Of a DNA stretch of 42,754 nt, positions 8,438 to 16,557 are shown one piece after another. Location of the stretch: positions 1 to 42,754 of the forward strand of contig CANMLX010000040.1 of assembly GCA_947498845.1 (NCBI GenBank). Reading direction: 5' to 3'. A program made the translations under genes and the position numbers. The notes below the pieces were generated by a model, which saw only the letters and a program-made list of their open reading frames with translations, was not told the DNA's origin and did not search any database. This DNA comes from an uncultured Flavobacteriaceae bacterium (GTDB lineage: Bacteria > Bacteroidota > Bacteroidia > Flavobacteriales > Flavobacteriaceae). Position 1 is the stretch's first letter, and each line of letters opens with the position of its first letter.

Positions 8438-8706
8438 TAACCTGACTTCGATTAATAGTGTAAACACAGCTTTGCTTATCTTTGATCAGAAATTTTCTAA
8501 AATTTTCGAGTAATATCGAGATCTTTTGAGGAGATTTTGGGGAATTTACGGCAAAAAGAAGCAAGTCTTTAAAACAAAAGCTAGTATCACTTCGTATTTG
8601 CACTGGAAACCCTTTGGAATATCTCGATATTCTTTCAGTATTTCTAGAACAAACCCAAGACAATGCTAACCTTTCTGTGAAAATAATATTAATCGAAATC
8701 AGGTTA
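8438..8706. mobile_element. Miniature inverted-repeat (foldback) element, about 269 bp
   Basis: A 20-bp inverted repeat with one mismatch bounds the segment: TAACCTGACTTCGATTAATA at 8438-8457 and its counterpart at 8687-8706. A second internal inverted repeat, AATATCGAGAT near 8511 and ATCTCGATATT near 8629, shows that much of the element is a degraded palindrome. No intact transposase is present and no clear target duplication was found. It ends 24 bases before the -7 box of the next gene. Confidence 0.65.
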
Positions 8707-8729
8707 ATACTTTAGACCGTTTATTTAAA

Positions 8730-8737
8730 TATATTTG
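8730..8737 (+). promoter_or_regulatory. Candidate -7 element for the kinase gene
   Basis: TATATTTG matches TAnnTTTG and lies 35 bases before the start codon at 8773. The matching -33 element would fall around 8705-8709, exactly at the right end of the miniature element, and no good TTTG is seen there. The insertion may therefore have replaced or altered the original -33 region. Confidence 0.45.
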
Positions 8738-8772
8738 CAAAAACAGGTAATCGTATTTTAATAACTTAGTTA

Positions 8773-9570
8773 ATGTCACAAAAAGTCATTATTCATTCTA
8801 AATTCGACGCAATAAAAGATGATATAAATAAAGCGATATCTAATTTTGAAGATCATAACGAGATTTTAGGAAAAGCCGAACGAAATGTTATAAAAAATGT
8901 TGAAATCGAAGGAGCTTTATATACTATAAAATCGTTTAAAGTTCCTAACATTATAAATCAAGTTGTATATCGATTTTTTAGAAAGTCAAAAGCAGAAAGG
9001 TCATATAAATACGCAAATAATCTAATAAATTTAGGTATTGGAACACCTCACCCAGTAGCTTACAGCACTCAAAATGTATCTTTTTTATTCAAAAAAAGTT
9101 TTTATATAAGTGAGTTTTTAGATTGTGATCTTACTTATAGAGAATTAACCCTGGATTTTAATATTAAAGACCACGAAGCTATTCTTAGAGCATTTACCAG
9201 GTTTACATATAAACTTCATGAAAAAGACGTGCATTTTTTAGATCACTCTCCTGGTAATACACTAATTAATAGGATAGATAATACTTATGAGTTTTATTTA
9301 GTAGACCTAAATAGAATGGAATTTGGTGTTATGGATTTTGAGACTAGAATGAAAAACTTTGCAAGACTTACCATTCATAAATCTATGATAGAAGTGATGA
9401 GTAATGAATATGCTAAATGTTCGGGAGAAAATGAAAGTAAAATTTTTAACTCTATTTGGCAATACACTAAGGCGTTTCAACATCGTTTTTATAGAAAGAA
9501 GCGCATAAAAAAGCGCTTGTTTTTTTGGAAAAAAAAATACAAAAATAAAACGTTTAATTCTCCTATTTAA
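8773..9570 (+). CDS. Kdo/WaaP-like lipopolysaccharide kinase family protein
   Basis: A 265-residue protein-kinase-fold protein resembling the KdkA/WaaP/InaA group, which phosphorylates sugars of the lipopolysaccharide core using ATP at the cytoplasmic face of the inner membrane. Visible kinase features are the lysine in YTIKSF (Lys53), KAERSY with a candidate helix-C Glu (Glu76), the catalytic loop FLDHSPGNTLI (Asp157, Asn162) and the metal-binding Asp178 in LVDLNR. The C-terminus is very basic, with lysine/arginine clusters from about residue 245, which could hold it to the membrane. The next gene is a glycosyltransferase 26 bp downstream in the same direction, so the two probably act together in surface glycan modification. 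The exact sugar is not deducible. Confidence 0.75.
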   Translation: MSQKVIIHSKFDAIKDDINKAISNFEDHNEILGKAERNVIKNVEIEGALYTIKSFKVPNIINQVVYRFFRKSKAERSYKYANNLINLGIGTPHPVAYSTQNVSFLFKKSFYISEFLDCDLTYRELTLDFNIKDHEAILRAFTRFTYKLHEKDVHFLDHSPGNTLINRIDNTYEFYLVDLNRMEFGVMDFETRMKNFARLTIHKSMIEVMSNEYAKCSGENESKIFNSIWQYTKAFQHRFYRKKRIKKRLFFWKKKYKNKTFNSPI

Positions 9571-9596
9571 TTAATAACCAATTAATAATTTAATTT

Positions 9597-10616
9597 ATGC
9601 CAACAGGTAACATAAAAGAAAGACTTTACTTTATGATAGTTCATAAGTGGAAATATCTGTGGGCTATGTTTTGGTCTAGATTTTATTCAAAACCAATAAG
9701 TAAAACAGTTAAAAAAACAGCTTTTATAGCTAGAGTTAAAGATAAGGATTGGATTTTTGGTGCAAAAGTAAGGCGACTTTCAAAATATTCTAGTTTAGAT
9801 GCTGCGCCTCATTATCATAATAAATTGCGTGATTTACCAGATGTAGATGGGTATTTCTATATCTATCAAAATTACTTTTGTAGATGCATACGTAGTACGC
9901 CTAGTATTTTAAAAAAGAAGAATATAGTCATGTTTACACATCCAAGCTGGTCAAGAAAATATTCTAGAACGCATGTGGTTTGGTGTCTTAATAAAGCAAG
10001 TTATATTATATGTTTAAATTCAGCTATGAAAGCTAATTTAATTAGTTTGGGGGTAAAACCAGAACTTCTTAAAGTACTTCACATAGGGACTTCTTCCAGT
10101 TTTTTCTATAGGCATACAAGAGGCGTTGGAGGTGTAGGGTTCTGTTCAAGCTATGGACCGAGAAAGAATCCAGATTTAGTATATAACATAATAAAAAATA
10201 TGCCTAATAGGATGTTTCATCTTATTGGGCGTAATTGGGAGAATTTCGATAAGTTTAACGCGTTAGAAGCACTTCCTAATTTTATATATCATAATAATAA
10301 ACCATACGAATCCTACCCAGAGCTTTATAATAAATTAGATGTTTTTGTGTCTCCTTCACTTTTAGAGGGTGGTCCTGTGCCAGTACTTGAGGCAATGATG
10401 TCTAATTGTGTTCCAGTAGCTTCAAAAACAGGGTTTTGTCCAGATATAATTCAACATGGCGTAAATGGTTATTTATTTGATTTGGATGCGACACATGAGG
10501 ATGTAATTCCGTTAATTGAAGAAGCTTATGAGCTTAAAACTAATGTAAGGGAAACAGTAATGCCTTATACTTGGGAAAATTGCTCTAAAAAATTAGATGA
10601 ACTGTTTTTATCTTGA
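9597..10616 (+). CDS. Glycosyltransferase family 4-like protein
   Basis: A 339-residue GT-B transferase whose C-terminal half is typical: FCSSYGPRKNPDLVYNII, then the donor-site motif LLEGGPVPVLEAMMSNCVPV with EX7E, then GFCPDII and NGYLFDLD. The N-terminal half is atypical and basic, with HPSWSRKYSRTHVVWCLNKASYIICLNS resembling the acceptor domain of cell-surface transferases. An in-frame ATG 36 bases downstream is an alternative start. It follows the Kdo/WaaP-like kinase gene by 26 bp and ends ahead of a bidirectional terminator. A role in lipopolysaccharide core or outer-glycan synthesis is inferred from that partner. Confidence 0.78.
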   Translation: MPTGNIKERLYFMIVHKWKYLWAMFWSRFYSKPISKTVKKTAFIARVKDKDWIFGAKVRRLSKYSSLDAAPHYHNKLRDLPDVDGYFYIYQNYFCRCIRSTPSILKKKNIVMFTHPSWSRKYSRTHVVWCLNKASYIICLNSAMKANLISLGVKPELLKVLHIGTSSSFFYRHTRGVGGVGFCSSYGPRKNPDLVYNIIKNMPNRMFHLIGRNWENFDKFNALEALPNFIYHNNKPYESYPELYNKLDVFVSPSLLEGGPVPVLEAMMSNCVPVASKTGFCPDIIQHGVNGYLFDLDATHEDVIPLIEEAYELKTNVRETVMPYTWENCSKKLDELFLS

Positions 10617-10782
10617 AATCTTTTGTTATTAAATACAAAGACCTCTCTATTAATCACTTAATTTAAATAAGTGTATTATGTCACTCTTAGAGGCTATGAT
10701 TCTTAAATCGAAATTAGGTTTATAAATACACCACGGGTTGATTAAGTGTAAAACTATTTCAGGACAAAAACAGTTCTTTAAT

Positions 10783-10818
10783 AAAAAAGATCGTCCTTAT
10801 TTTGAACGATCTTTTTTT
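10783..10818. terminator. Bidirectional terminator between convergent genes
   Basis: AAAAAAGATCGT (10783-10794) pairs perfectly with ACGATCTTTTTT (10806-10817) around an 11-nt loop. It has T runs on either strand, so it can end both the rightward glycosyltransferase transcript and the leftward GH16 transcript. A smaller hairpin, CACTTA/TAAGTG, lies around 10655-10675. Confidence 0.88.
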
Positions 10819-10840
10819 AATTAAAACTATGTTTTTTAAA

Positions 10841-12049
10841 TTAATTAGTCTCATCTACTAATTTAAAAGATCTTATGTAATCTACATAACAGATCCTATC
10901 TTCAAGAGATGCTAGTTCAACTTGACTACCATTCTCTGCAATAGGATTCCAATTATAGCTTTCTATAGAAAATTGTAAATACATATCTTGATCAAAAGGT
11001 ACAGGTGGATTTAAAGTATATTGATATTTACCATCAAGATAGAATAATAATTCTGTAGCACTTTTTCGCCATAACCCATAAATATAATATCTTTCGTGAT
11101 TTTTAGTTGGGGTAGTTATGTGTTCACTGTCTCTATCTTGTCCCGAATCACAAGAATCTTCTCTTCTAATAGCGTTAGAGTGATAAATTTCATCCCATTT
11201 TTGATTTTTTGCCCATTGATGTGTGTTTTCTGTAAGAAGCCCTACAGATTCAGTAATATCAATTTCATGTTTTTTGTCGCATGTGTTATTAAAACCCATT
11301 AACCAGAAGCCGCCTCCCATTTCTGTCTTACTCATTTTCATTTTACATTCATAATAGTTGCCTACATTTGTGGTGATCTTGGATCTAAAAACACCTCCAT
11401 AAAATGTGTAAGTTTGGAGGGCTCCATTTAACCCCCAACCAGAAGCAGTAACTGGTTCTGGTAACTTCCCTACTTCAATAGTCATTTTTCCATCTTGAAT
11501 TTTAAGATTTTTTTCTTGAAACATAGCAGGTTCTCTTCCAACCCATTTTAAATGAGAGTGCGTAGCTGGATTAGTATGCCATTTTTCATCTATTTCAGGG
11601 CCATCAAACTCATCTGTTAATTCAGATATTGCTTCCCATGTTTTTCCGCTAGTAATAGAGACATCTTCAATAAAATATGGTGCATCCAATGTAGGTTCAA
11701 CTCTGTTAATGATAACATTAAAACTACATGAAGATTTGTTTCCAGCTGCATCTATTGCTGTAAATGTATTAGTTGTTGTTCCTACTGGAAAAGTTTCTCC
11801 AGATGCTAAACCTTCTGTTAGTGTTGTTGTAGCGCTTAAATTATCTGTTCCTTTTGGTGCCGTGTAGGTAACTACAGCGTTATCTTCTGTGACAGCAATG
11901 TTTATTGTGATATCATCCAGACATTCTATTTTTGGTTTCTCATTATCTTCAATTATTTTATCATCTGTGTTATCACTACTGCTTCCGCAGGCAACTAAAA
12001 CTAAGGCTAGAAATGGGCGTATTAGGGTAGTAATTATTTTTTTTAACAT
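10841..12049 (-). CDS. HYR-domain GH16 lipoprotein, agarase/porphyranase-like
   Basis: A 402-residue surface lipoprotein. The signal peptide ends in a lipobox (LVAC, Cys21), followed by a Ser/Asp-rich linker. A HYR (hyalin repeat) beta domain spans ~36-116, with its VTYTAPKGTDN and FTAIDAAGN signatures. A GH16 domain spans ~140-398. The GH16 active-site strand reads HEIDITESVG: Glu262 (nucleophile), Asp264 and Glu267 (acid/base) in the E-x-D-x-x-E form used by agarases, porphyranases and carrageenases. FGWGLNGALQT-like and GGGFWLMG segments resemble beta-agarase and porphyranase subfamilies. Endo-hydrolysis of a red-algal galactan is the likely role, but substrate is inferred. Together with the GH2 gene it hints at a marine polysaccharide locus, although no SusC/SusD pair is adjacent. 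Confidence 0.8.
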   Translation of the reverse strand: MLKKIITTLIRPFLALVLVACGSSSDNTDDKIIEDNEKPKIECLDDITINIAVTEDNAVVTYTAPKGTDNLSATTTLTEGLASGETFPVGTTTNTFTAIDAAGNKSSCSFNVIINRVEPTLDAPYFIEDVSITSGKTWEAISELTDEFDGPEIDEKWHTNPATHSHLKWVGREPAMFQEKNLKIQDGKMTIEVGKLPEPVTASGWGLNGALQTYTFYGGVFRSKITTNVGNYYECKMKMSKTEMGGGFWLMGFNNTCDKKHEIDITESVGLLTENTHQWAKNQKWDEIYHSNAIRREDSCDSGQDRDSEHITTPTKNHERYYIYGLWRKSATELLFYLDGKYQYTLNPPVPFDQDMYLQFSIESYNWNPIAENGSQVELASLEDRICYVDYIRSFKLVDETN

Positions 12050-12089
12050 AACGTTTTTTTTAATAATAGTAATGCGAATTTAGCTAAAA

Positions 12090-13433
12090 TTAAGAAGTGG
12101 TTGGTGTATATATGTTCCTTAATGGGCAATATATGTATTTATTTGAACGTAAAAATATATTCGAATTTACTTTAGAAGTAGTACCATTTAAGCTTTTAAA
12201 ATACGCCAAAAGAGCATTTAAGTAATGATGGTTAGAAGTAATCGATTTTATAATTTCCTTGTTCATATCATTAACTGATATCCATAGCCAATTTTTGAGT
12301 TGTTCCATAGTATCAAATTGTTTGTTTTTGAAGCGTTGCTTGATGTATTGCCATATTTGTTCACAAGAATTTAGGTCAGAACAATAAGGGGTATCCTTAA
12401 CAGATAGATATTATCAGGCACATTGATATTATTTGTTGAGAGGAAAGCAGCATTATCTATGACCACTATTTTATATTTTCTGGGTTTATTTTTAGAAAAT
12501 TCTTTTAGATATTGTTCAAATATCTTGTGATCTACTTCATTTATTTCTCATACAAAGCTATCTCCTGTAATGTGGGAATAGCTGCCCCATAAATAATACC
12601 AAATAATCCATATAATTACGCCAAAATACGTGTTCATTTTTCCTCTTTCTTTATTGTGGTAATGCTTACATAGCTATGCTATGCAAACATTCCACAGCTT
12701 CAAAAGAGAAAAAAGCAACTGTACATTTTTAGCATAACTTTATAGTTTATTTGGTATAAGTGTTTGTAAATTTATATTGATAGTTTGCTATTGGTCGTAC
12801 CCCTGGCATAGATAAGTAGTGTTCTACGTGTGTCTTTAATCCATGCCTACTCTCGTCCTGAAAATAGAGATTTGCCGAATCGTATATTTGATTACCTTTA
12901 TTTAGACTTTCTCTAATTTGGTTTAATGTATTGGGCAGTTTTTAAAAAGGCATTTTTAGACTCTTTGTCTTTTTTGATATTACTGCGACGGGGAATTTTA
13001 AATTTGGCATTTAACTTAGTATTCATATATTTCCACAACCATTGATATTCTATCTCTACACCATAGGTCTATAATATCTAACCTTGTGCATCCCAATAAC
13101 CTAAAAAGGAATTATCCCTGCTCTCTAAACGCTCTTTGAGCCCTTGATGAAATCTCAGCAGTAATAATATTTGAGGTGCGCTTTCCTTGGATAGGAGCTA
13201 AAAGAGCATCGAGGCCTTGGTCCCGATAGAGTTTTATCCATTTGTCTAGCGCATAGGAATTAGTAGATTGTGATTTGGCCAGATCATCCAACTTGCTAAA
13301 TGTACTCCGCTTTAAGTGTAATAAAGAATTAAGCTTTTTGATGATTTTTAGGGCTCTTCTACTTTTTGAGCAAAAAAAAGTAGTTTTTGCTCACTCTACT
13401 TAATGATTAATGTCGATTTCCATTCCCATGTGA
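12090..13433 (-). pseudogene. Degraded IS630-family transposase, interrupted by a miniature element
   Basis: Translated pieces on the minus strand line up in order with an IS630 transposase. First comes a helix-turn-helix region (SKLDDLAKSQSTNSYALDKW then DQGLDALL). A long middle part carries the first catalytic aspartate in YFQDESRHGL, the second lies in KIVVIDNAAFLS, and the final Glu in YCSDLNSCEQIW. The C-terminal end is open at 12090-12308. Several in-frame stops and frameshifts, for example stops after FREQG and QYIKPN and before EINEVD, plus an inserted 160-bp element, make it non-functional. No clear outer terminal repeats were identified, so the extent of the insertion sequence is uncertain. 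It separates the glycan genes from the T6SS accessory island. Confidence 0.88.
12597..12756. mobile_element. 160-bp miniature element nested in the IS630 pseudogene
   Basis: Terminal inverted repeats TACCAAATAA... are perfect for 10 bp and imperfect to ~25 bp, and the insert is flanked by the direct repeat TAA (12594-12596 and 12757-12759). Removing the element and one TAA copy restores the transposase reading frame across KFTNTY-LWGSY, matching IS630 proteins, so the boundaries are well supported. It contains a small palindrome (CATAGC...GCTATG) and no gene. Confidence 0.85.
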
Positions 13434-13591
13434 AAATTTAATCATTTTAATGTAAATAAAAAGTTTGTTTGGTATTATATAGTATAAAAAAGATCATCTA
13501 AAAAAGAAGACTGAGCTTTTAAATAGATTCATTATAAACCAAAAAATGAAGACAAGTGTTGTTTTTTGTTTAAAATCTTATGAATAATTGG

Positions 13592-14344
13592 TTAGTGGTA
13601 TTCATTTCCTTCTATATCGATATATCCTTTTTTGCCATTTTTTAATTCAAAACTCGCAAGATTAAAAACATACGCATTGAGTTTCGCATACTTCAATTTT
13701 GTAATGTTGTAATAACCGAAAAGGTTATTTTTTTCCACCTTAACACTATATAGATTAGAACAATCTATAGTGTCGTAAAACTTTGTTTTTCCATTTTCTC
13801 TTAAACCAACCCTATTATCTGTAGTTTCTATAATTAAAGTTTCGGGGAAGAAGAAATTCTCATCATATTCGATAGTACCACTCTTATTTAAAAAACAAAT
13901 ACTTTTAATACCTGATTTAGGTATAGTATCTATAATTTCTTTTTTATCAAATTGATGACCACTAATAGATTTTGTGGTTCTTTCTATTAGATAATTATTT
14001 TCCTGTTGAATTATTTTAACGAAAAAATCATCTACAGTACCGCAATAATACATTTCAGCTTTTTTAGGGTAATCAATGATTTTAAGTTTTTTGTCCAGAT
14101 AAAACATTTCATTTTTATAATCTAAAACTTGTAATGCGTTTTCTGCATAAGCTACAAATTTTAGCTTATCATAAACTACTTTACCATTATTTGTTATTTG
14201 AAAAGTGTGATTGTTTTGATTTTTTAAAACTTTATAATTGTGATATATTAGATGTAATTTATTTTGAGCATAGCTTGAACATATAGACAACAAAATTATG
14301 GTCAAGAAGTAATAATTAAGTTTAGTTATTATTAGTTTGTTCAT
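13592..14344 (-). CDS. Exported WG-repeat-like protein of unknown function
   Basis: A 250-residue protein with a clear signal peptide (hydrophobic stretch to SSYA-Q near residue 26). The mature part is made of short beta-rich segments, and its last ones, NNLFGYYNITK and GKKGYIDIEGNEYH, resemble the WG (KWG) repeat found in extracellular Bacteroidota proteins. No catalytic motif is visible. It is the most distal gene of the leftward island that holds extended TssD genes, candidate effectors and exported partners. A role as an immunity protein is possible, but this rests on position only. It may also be an unrelated exported protein. Confidence 0.55.
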   Translation of the reverse strand: MNKLIITKLNYYFLTIILLSICSSYAQNKLHLIYHNYKVLKNQNNHTFQITNNGKVVYDKLKFVAYAENALQVLDYKNEMFYLDKKLKIIDYPKKAEMYYCGTVDDFFVKIIQQENNYLIERTTKSISGHQFDKKEIIDTIPKSGIKSICFLNKSGTIEYDENFFFPETLIIETTDNRVGLRENGKTKFYDTIDCSNLYSVKVEKNNLFGYYNITKLKYAKLNAYVFNLASFELKNGKKGYIDIEGNEYH

Positions 14345-14455
14345 TTTTTATAAGTTAGTTATATAATAGATTAATATTTAAATGCTATTTAAGAATTTGA
14401 ATAATTAATATTAAAAAATCACTTTTGAACATCTTTGTTTGATATCATGTTAGCG

Positions 14456-15307
14456 TTATTCCTTTGGAGGAAAAACAATGACATGTGAATTATAATCTGT
14501 ATAAGCCTCAAAATTTGTTGAAATGAAAAGAGGCTTTTCGTATGCTGTTTCCTGATATTTTTTAGATGGCGCTCCTAACCAATTACATTCTTTTAATACA
14601 TTGTATCTAGTCACCCATGTATGTATACCTTGTTCACTAAATCCCCATCCAAATTCGTGCTGTAGCAATAGATTATTAATTTTTGTATCATCTTCACCAA
14701 TAGTATAGATAGTTTCTAGAGGTATATTAGGTTGTTTCCAAACAGGATAGGATTTGGTTTTATTGTAAGCTGCTAAACAATGATGGTATTCTTTTGAGTT
14801 TTTGTTAATAATTAAATAGGCTTTCCAGTTAAAATATTTTACTAGAATATAACCAATACTCCAACCTGCTACTTCACGTGATTTCCAAATATTGCGATGT
14901 GTTTTTTCTAAAGTATTTAAGTCTTGAGTTGTAAACCCTTCTTTAAGCCCTTTGTAAGCATAAATTGTACAATGCATACTGTCGGGTTTATTAAAGTACG
15001 GTTCTAAATCTTTTAAATAGGATTTGTATTGGCTTATGTAGTTTTGAGTAGTTTTAACTTCTGCATGTTCTCTCCAAACGGTACCATAATATTTACTTGG
15101 CAGCCCTAAATTAAAGCGTATAAGATGATCGTTTTCTATATCTACTAGTTTATTAATTGCCTCGCAGGAGTTGAACTTTTTATGATTAGCCTTATTACAG
15201 TTGCTACATTTTTTAAGTTTATTCTCTATACTATTTGCTTTTAATTGATTTTGAGATGTAATCATAAATGATTGAAGACATAAGTATGTAAGTATTATAA
15301 ATTTCAT
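14456..15307 (-). CDS. Exported cysteine-containing protein, possible peptidase-like fold
   Basis: The 283-residue sequence starts with a signal peptide (residues 1-19, SQNQ) followed by a small Cys cluster (CSNC...C, residues 34-48). No family is recognised with certainty. Cys113 in MHCTIYAYKGLKEG sits at the start of a predicted helix, and His229 in QGIHTWVTRYNVLKEC begins a later strand. That Cys-then-His order occurs in papain-like amidases, including several T6SS effectors, so a hydrolase is conceivable. A signal peptide would be unusual for a directly injected effector, however. The next gene downstream is another exported unknown. The gene could be an orphan effector or immunity gene, or part of a third, eroded cassette. 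Confidence 0.45.
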   Translation of the reverse strand: MKFIILTYLCLQSFMITSQNQLKANSIENKLKKCSNCNKANHKKFNSCEAINKLVDIENDHLIRFNLGLPSKYYGTVWREHAEVKTTQNYISQYKSYLKDLEPYFNKPDSMHCTIYAYKGLKEGFTTQDLNTLEKTHRNIWKSREVAGWSIGYILVKYFNWKAYLIINKNSKEYHHCLAAYNKTKSYPVWKQPNIPLETIYTIGEDDTKINNLLLQHEFGWGFSEQGIHTWVTRYNVLKECNWLGAPSKKYQETAYEKPLFISTNFEAYTDYNSHVIVFPPKE

Positions 15308-15403
15308 AAAACGAATTAAAAAGGTGTTAAATACTTATAATAAAAACTGTTATCGTTTTCTTTAGATTATAGTTCCTCATCATTTAATTTTAGTACAAAA
15401 GAA

Positions 15404-15654
15404 TTAAGGTCTTTTATTTTTTTTTATTAATAAACTATCCTCTTTAAATTTTAAAAAATGAATATTAGAAGAGTCAGCATTTTTAACTGTTTCAAATAAA
15501 AAATAATTTCTCCCTTTTTTTTGCATGCAAAGGTGCTCTCATTATTAAACTGCAGGGAATAAGGAAAAAAACTTTTTACTTTTTGTGTTTTTAAATTTTC
15601 TTTACACGAGAGTAAAATTAAAAATGTTAATACAAAAAATAGTTTAGTTTTCAT
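15404..15654 (-). pseudogene. Small lipoprotein gene with a homopolymer frameshift
   Basis: The open frame 15451-15654 encodes a lipoprotein start (MKTKLFFVLTFLILLSC, lipobox LLSC). After CKKKG it becomes a short hydrophobic tail ending at 15451. The break is at an eight-base A run (plus-strand T run 15515-15522). One added A would continue the frame as GRNYFLFETVKNADSSNIHF and onward to a stop at 15404, giving about 84 residues with normal composition. This is either an inactivated gene, a phase-variable slip site or a sequencing error. Position next to the T6SS candidate immunity gene suggests a relic immunity lipoprotein. Confidence 0.6.
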
Positions 15655-15868
15655 CTTACAATTTTTTGGATTTTCTAATTTGTGATATTATTATTTCAGC
15701 TATAAAACATCAAATGTTTATATATACTGGTATTAATGGCTTTACAGTTTTTAAAGTTCTCATAAATATCCTTACTCCAGTTACTATATGTTAAGAATTT
15801 GCACTCAAGACTATTTGTATTTTAAAAATTTTGGTATGCGGTTTGAAAAGCACAACAAATGGCTATAT

Positions 15869-15906
15869 AACAGTCAAAAAAAATATAAACCTTATTTTTG
15901 ACTGTT
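15869..15906. repeat. Inverted repeat, possible transcription-end hairpin
   Basis: AACAGTCAAAAA (15869-15880) is the exact complement of TTTTTGACTGTT (15895-15906), a 12-bp stem with a 14-nt loop. It sits just past the stop codon of the leftward lipoprotein gene, which would suit a terminator. No T run follows on that strand, so the role is open. Confidence 0.5.
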
Positions 15907-15931
15907 GAATTTCATGAGTTTAAGAATAAAT

Positions 15932-16555
15932 TTATTGCTTTTTTCGTAAATCTTTATAGGTGCATACTTTAGTTGTGTCACAAGCTATTATATCGAAATC
16001 AATTGTGTTATATAATTTTTTAATGAGTTCAGTTCTTAAATTAGAATATCCGTAATTAGGAGGAATGTCAATATAATTTGCAGTTTTTTTATTTTTCATT
16101 GAGAAAATTAAAACACGAACACCAAGATATCCCTTGGTTGTTTTTCCTTGAGCACTTTCTAAATAGGGCTTAATTGATAAAGAGTCATTTATACAATTGA
16201 TCTTATGTATAAAAAAAATACAATTTTTTTTATAAGTATAGCTAGTGGTTTTTACTGAAAGTTCTTTGGATTTAAGTCCAAATATTTCATTTATGAAATT
16301 AAAACTGCTATTGCTTAATTCGTCAGAATATTTGTTTTTTGTGTGTTTTATATTTCTTATATTACTTAATACGTTTTCAAAATCAGAAACAGTTTGTAGT
16401 GTCTTTTTTTGGTTTTCGTGAGATATGACTTTTTTTGTTTTTAAATAGGTCGAATCAATGGAGCTATGAGTTGAAGTGTTTATATCTTGACTAATATTTT
16501 TTTTACAACAATAGAGAGAAAGTGTTAATAGTATTATAAAAATGTTGTTTTTCAT
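15932..16555 (-). CDS. Lipoprotein, candidate immunity protein of the adjacent T6SS effector
   Basis: From the ATG at 16555 the protein is 207 residues long: MKNNIFIILLTLSLYCCKKN, a type II signal peptide with a Cys at about residue 17-18 and a Ser/Thr/Lys-rich linker. The open frame reaches further upstream but only through a TTG codon inside the effector gene, so the internal ATG, 2 bases after the effector stop codon, is the better start. The mature part is not recognised. T6SS effectors that act in the periplasm are paired with exported or lipid-anchored immunity proteins encoded directly downstream, as here, so it is called a candidate immunity protein of the 16558-17751 product. This is inference from order, spacing and localisation. 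Confidence 0.6.
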   Translation of the reverse strand: MKNNIFIILLTLSLYCCKKNISQDINTSTHSSIDSTYLKTKKVISHENQKKTLQTVSDFENVLSNIRNIKHTKNKYSDELSNSSFNFINEIFGLKSKELSVKTTSYTYKKNCIFFIHKINCINDSLSIKPYLESAQGKTTKGYLGVRVLIFSMKNKKTANYIDIPPNYGYSNLRTELIKKLYNTIDFDIIACDTTKVCTYKDLRKKQ

Positions 16556-16557
16556 AA

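Noticed and set aside
8280..8663. 127-residue minus-strand reading frame as a gene
   Set aside because: It overlaps the end of the GH2 gene and lies within the foldback element; composition is not protein-like.
12090..12308. Independent small gene of 72 codons
   Set aside because: It is the C-terminal piece of the IS630 transposase and continues the DDE domain upstream in another frame.
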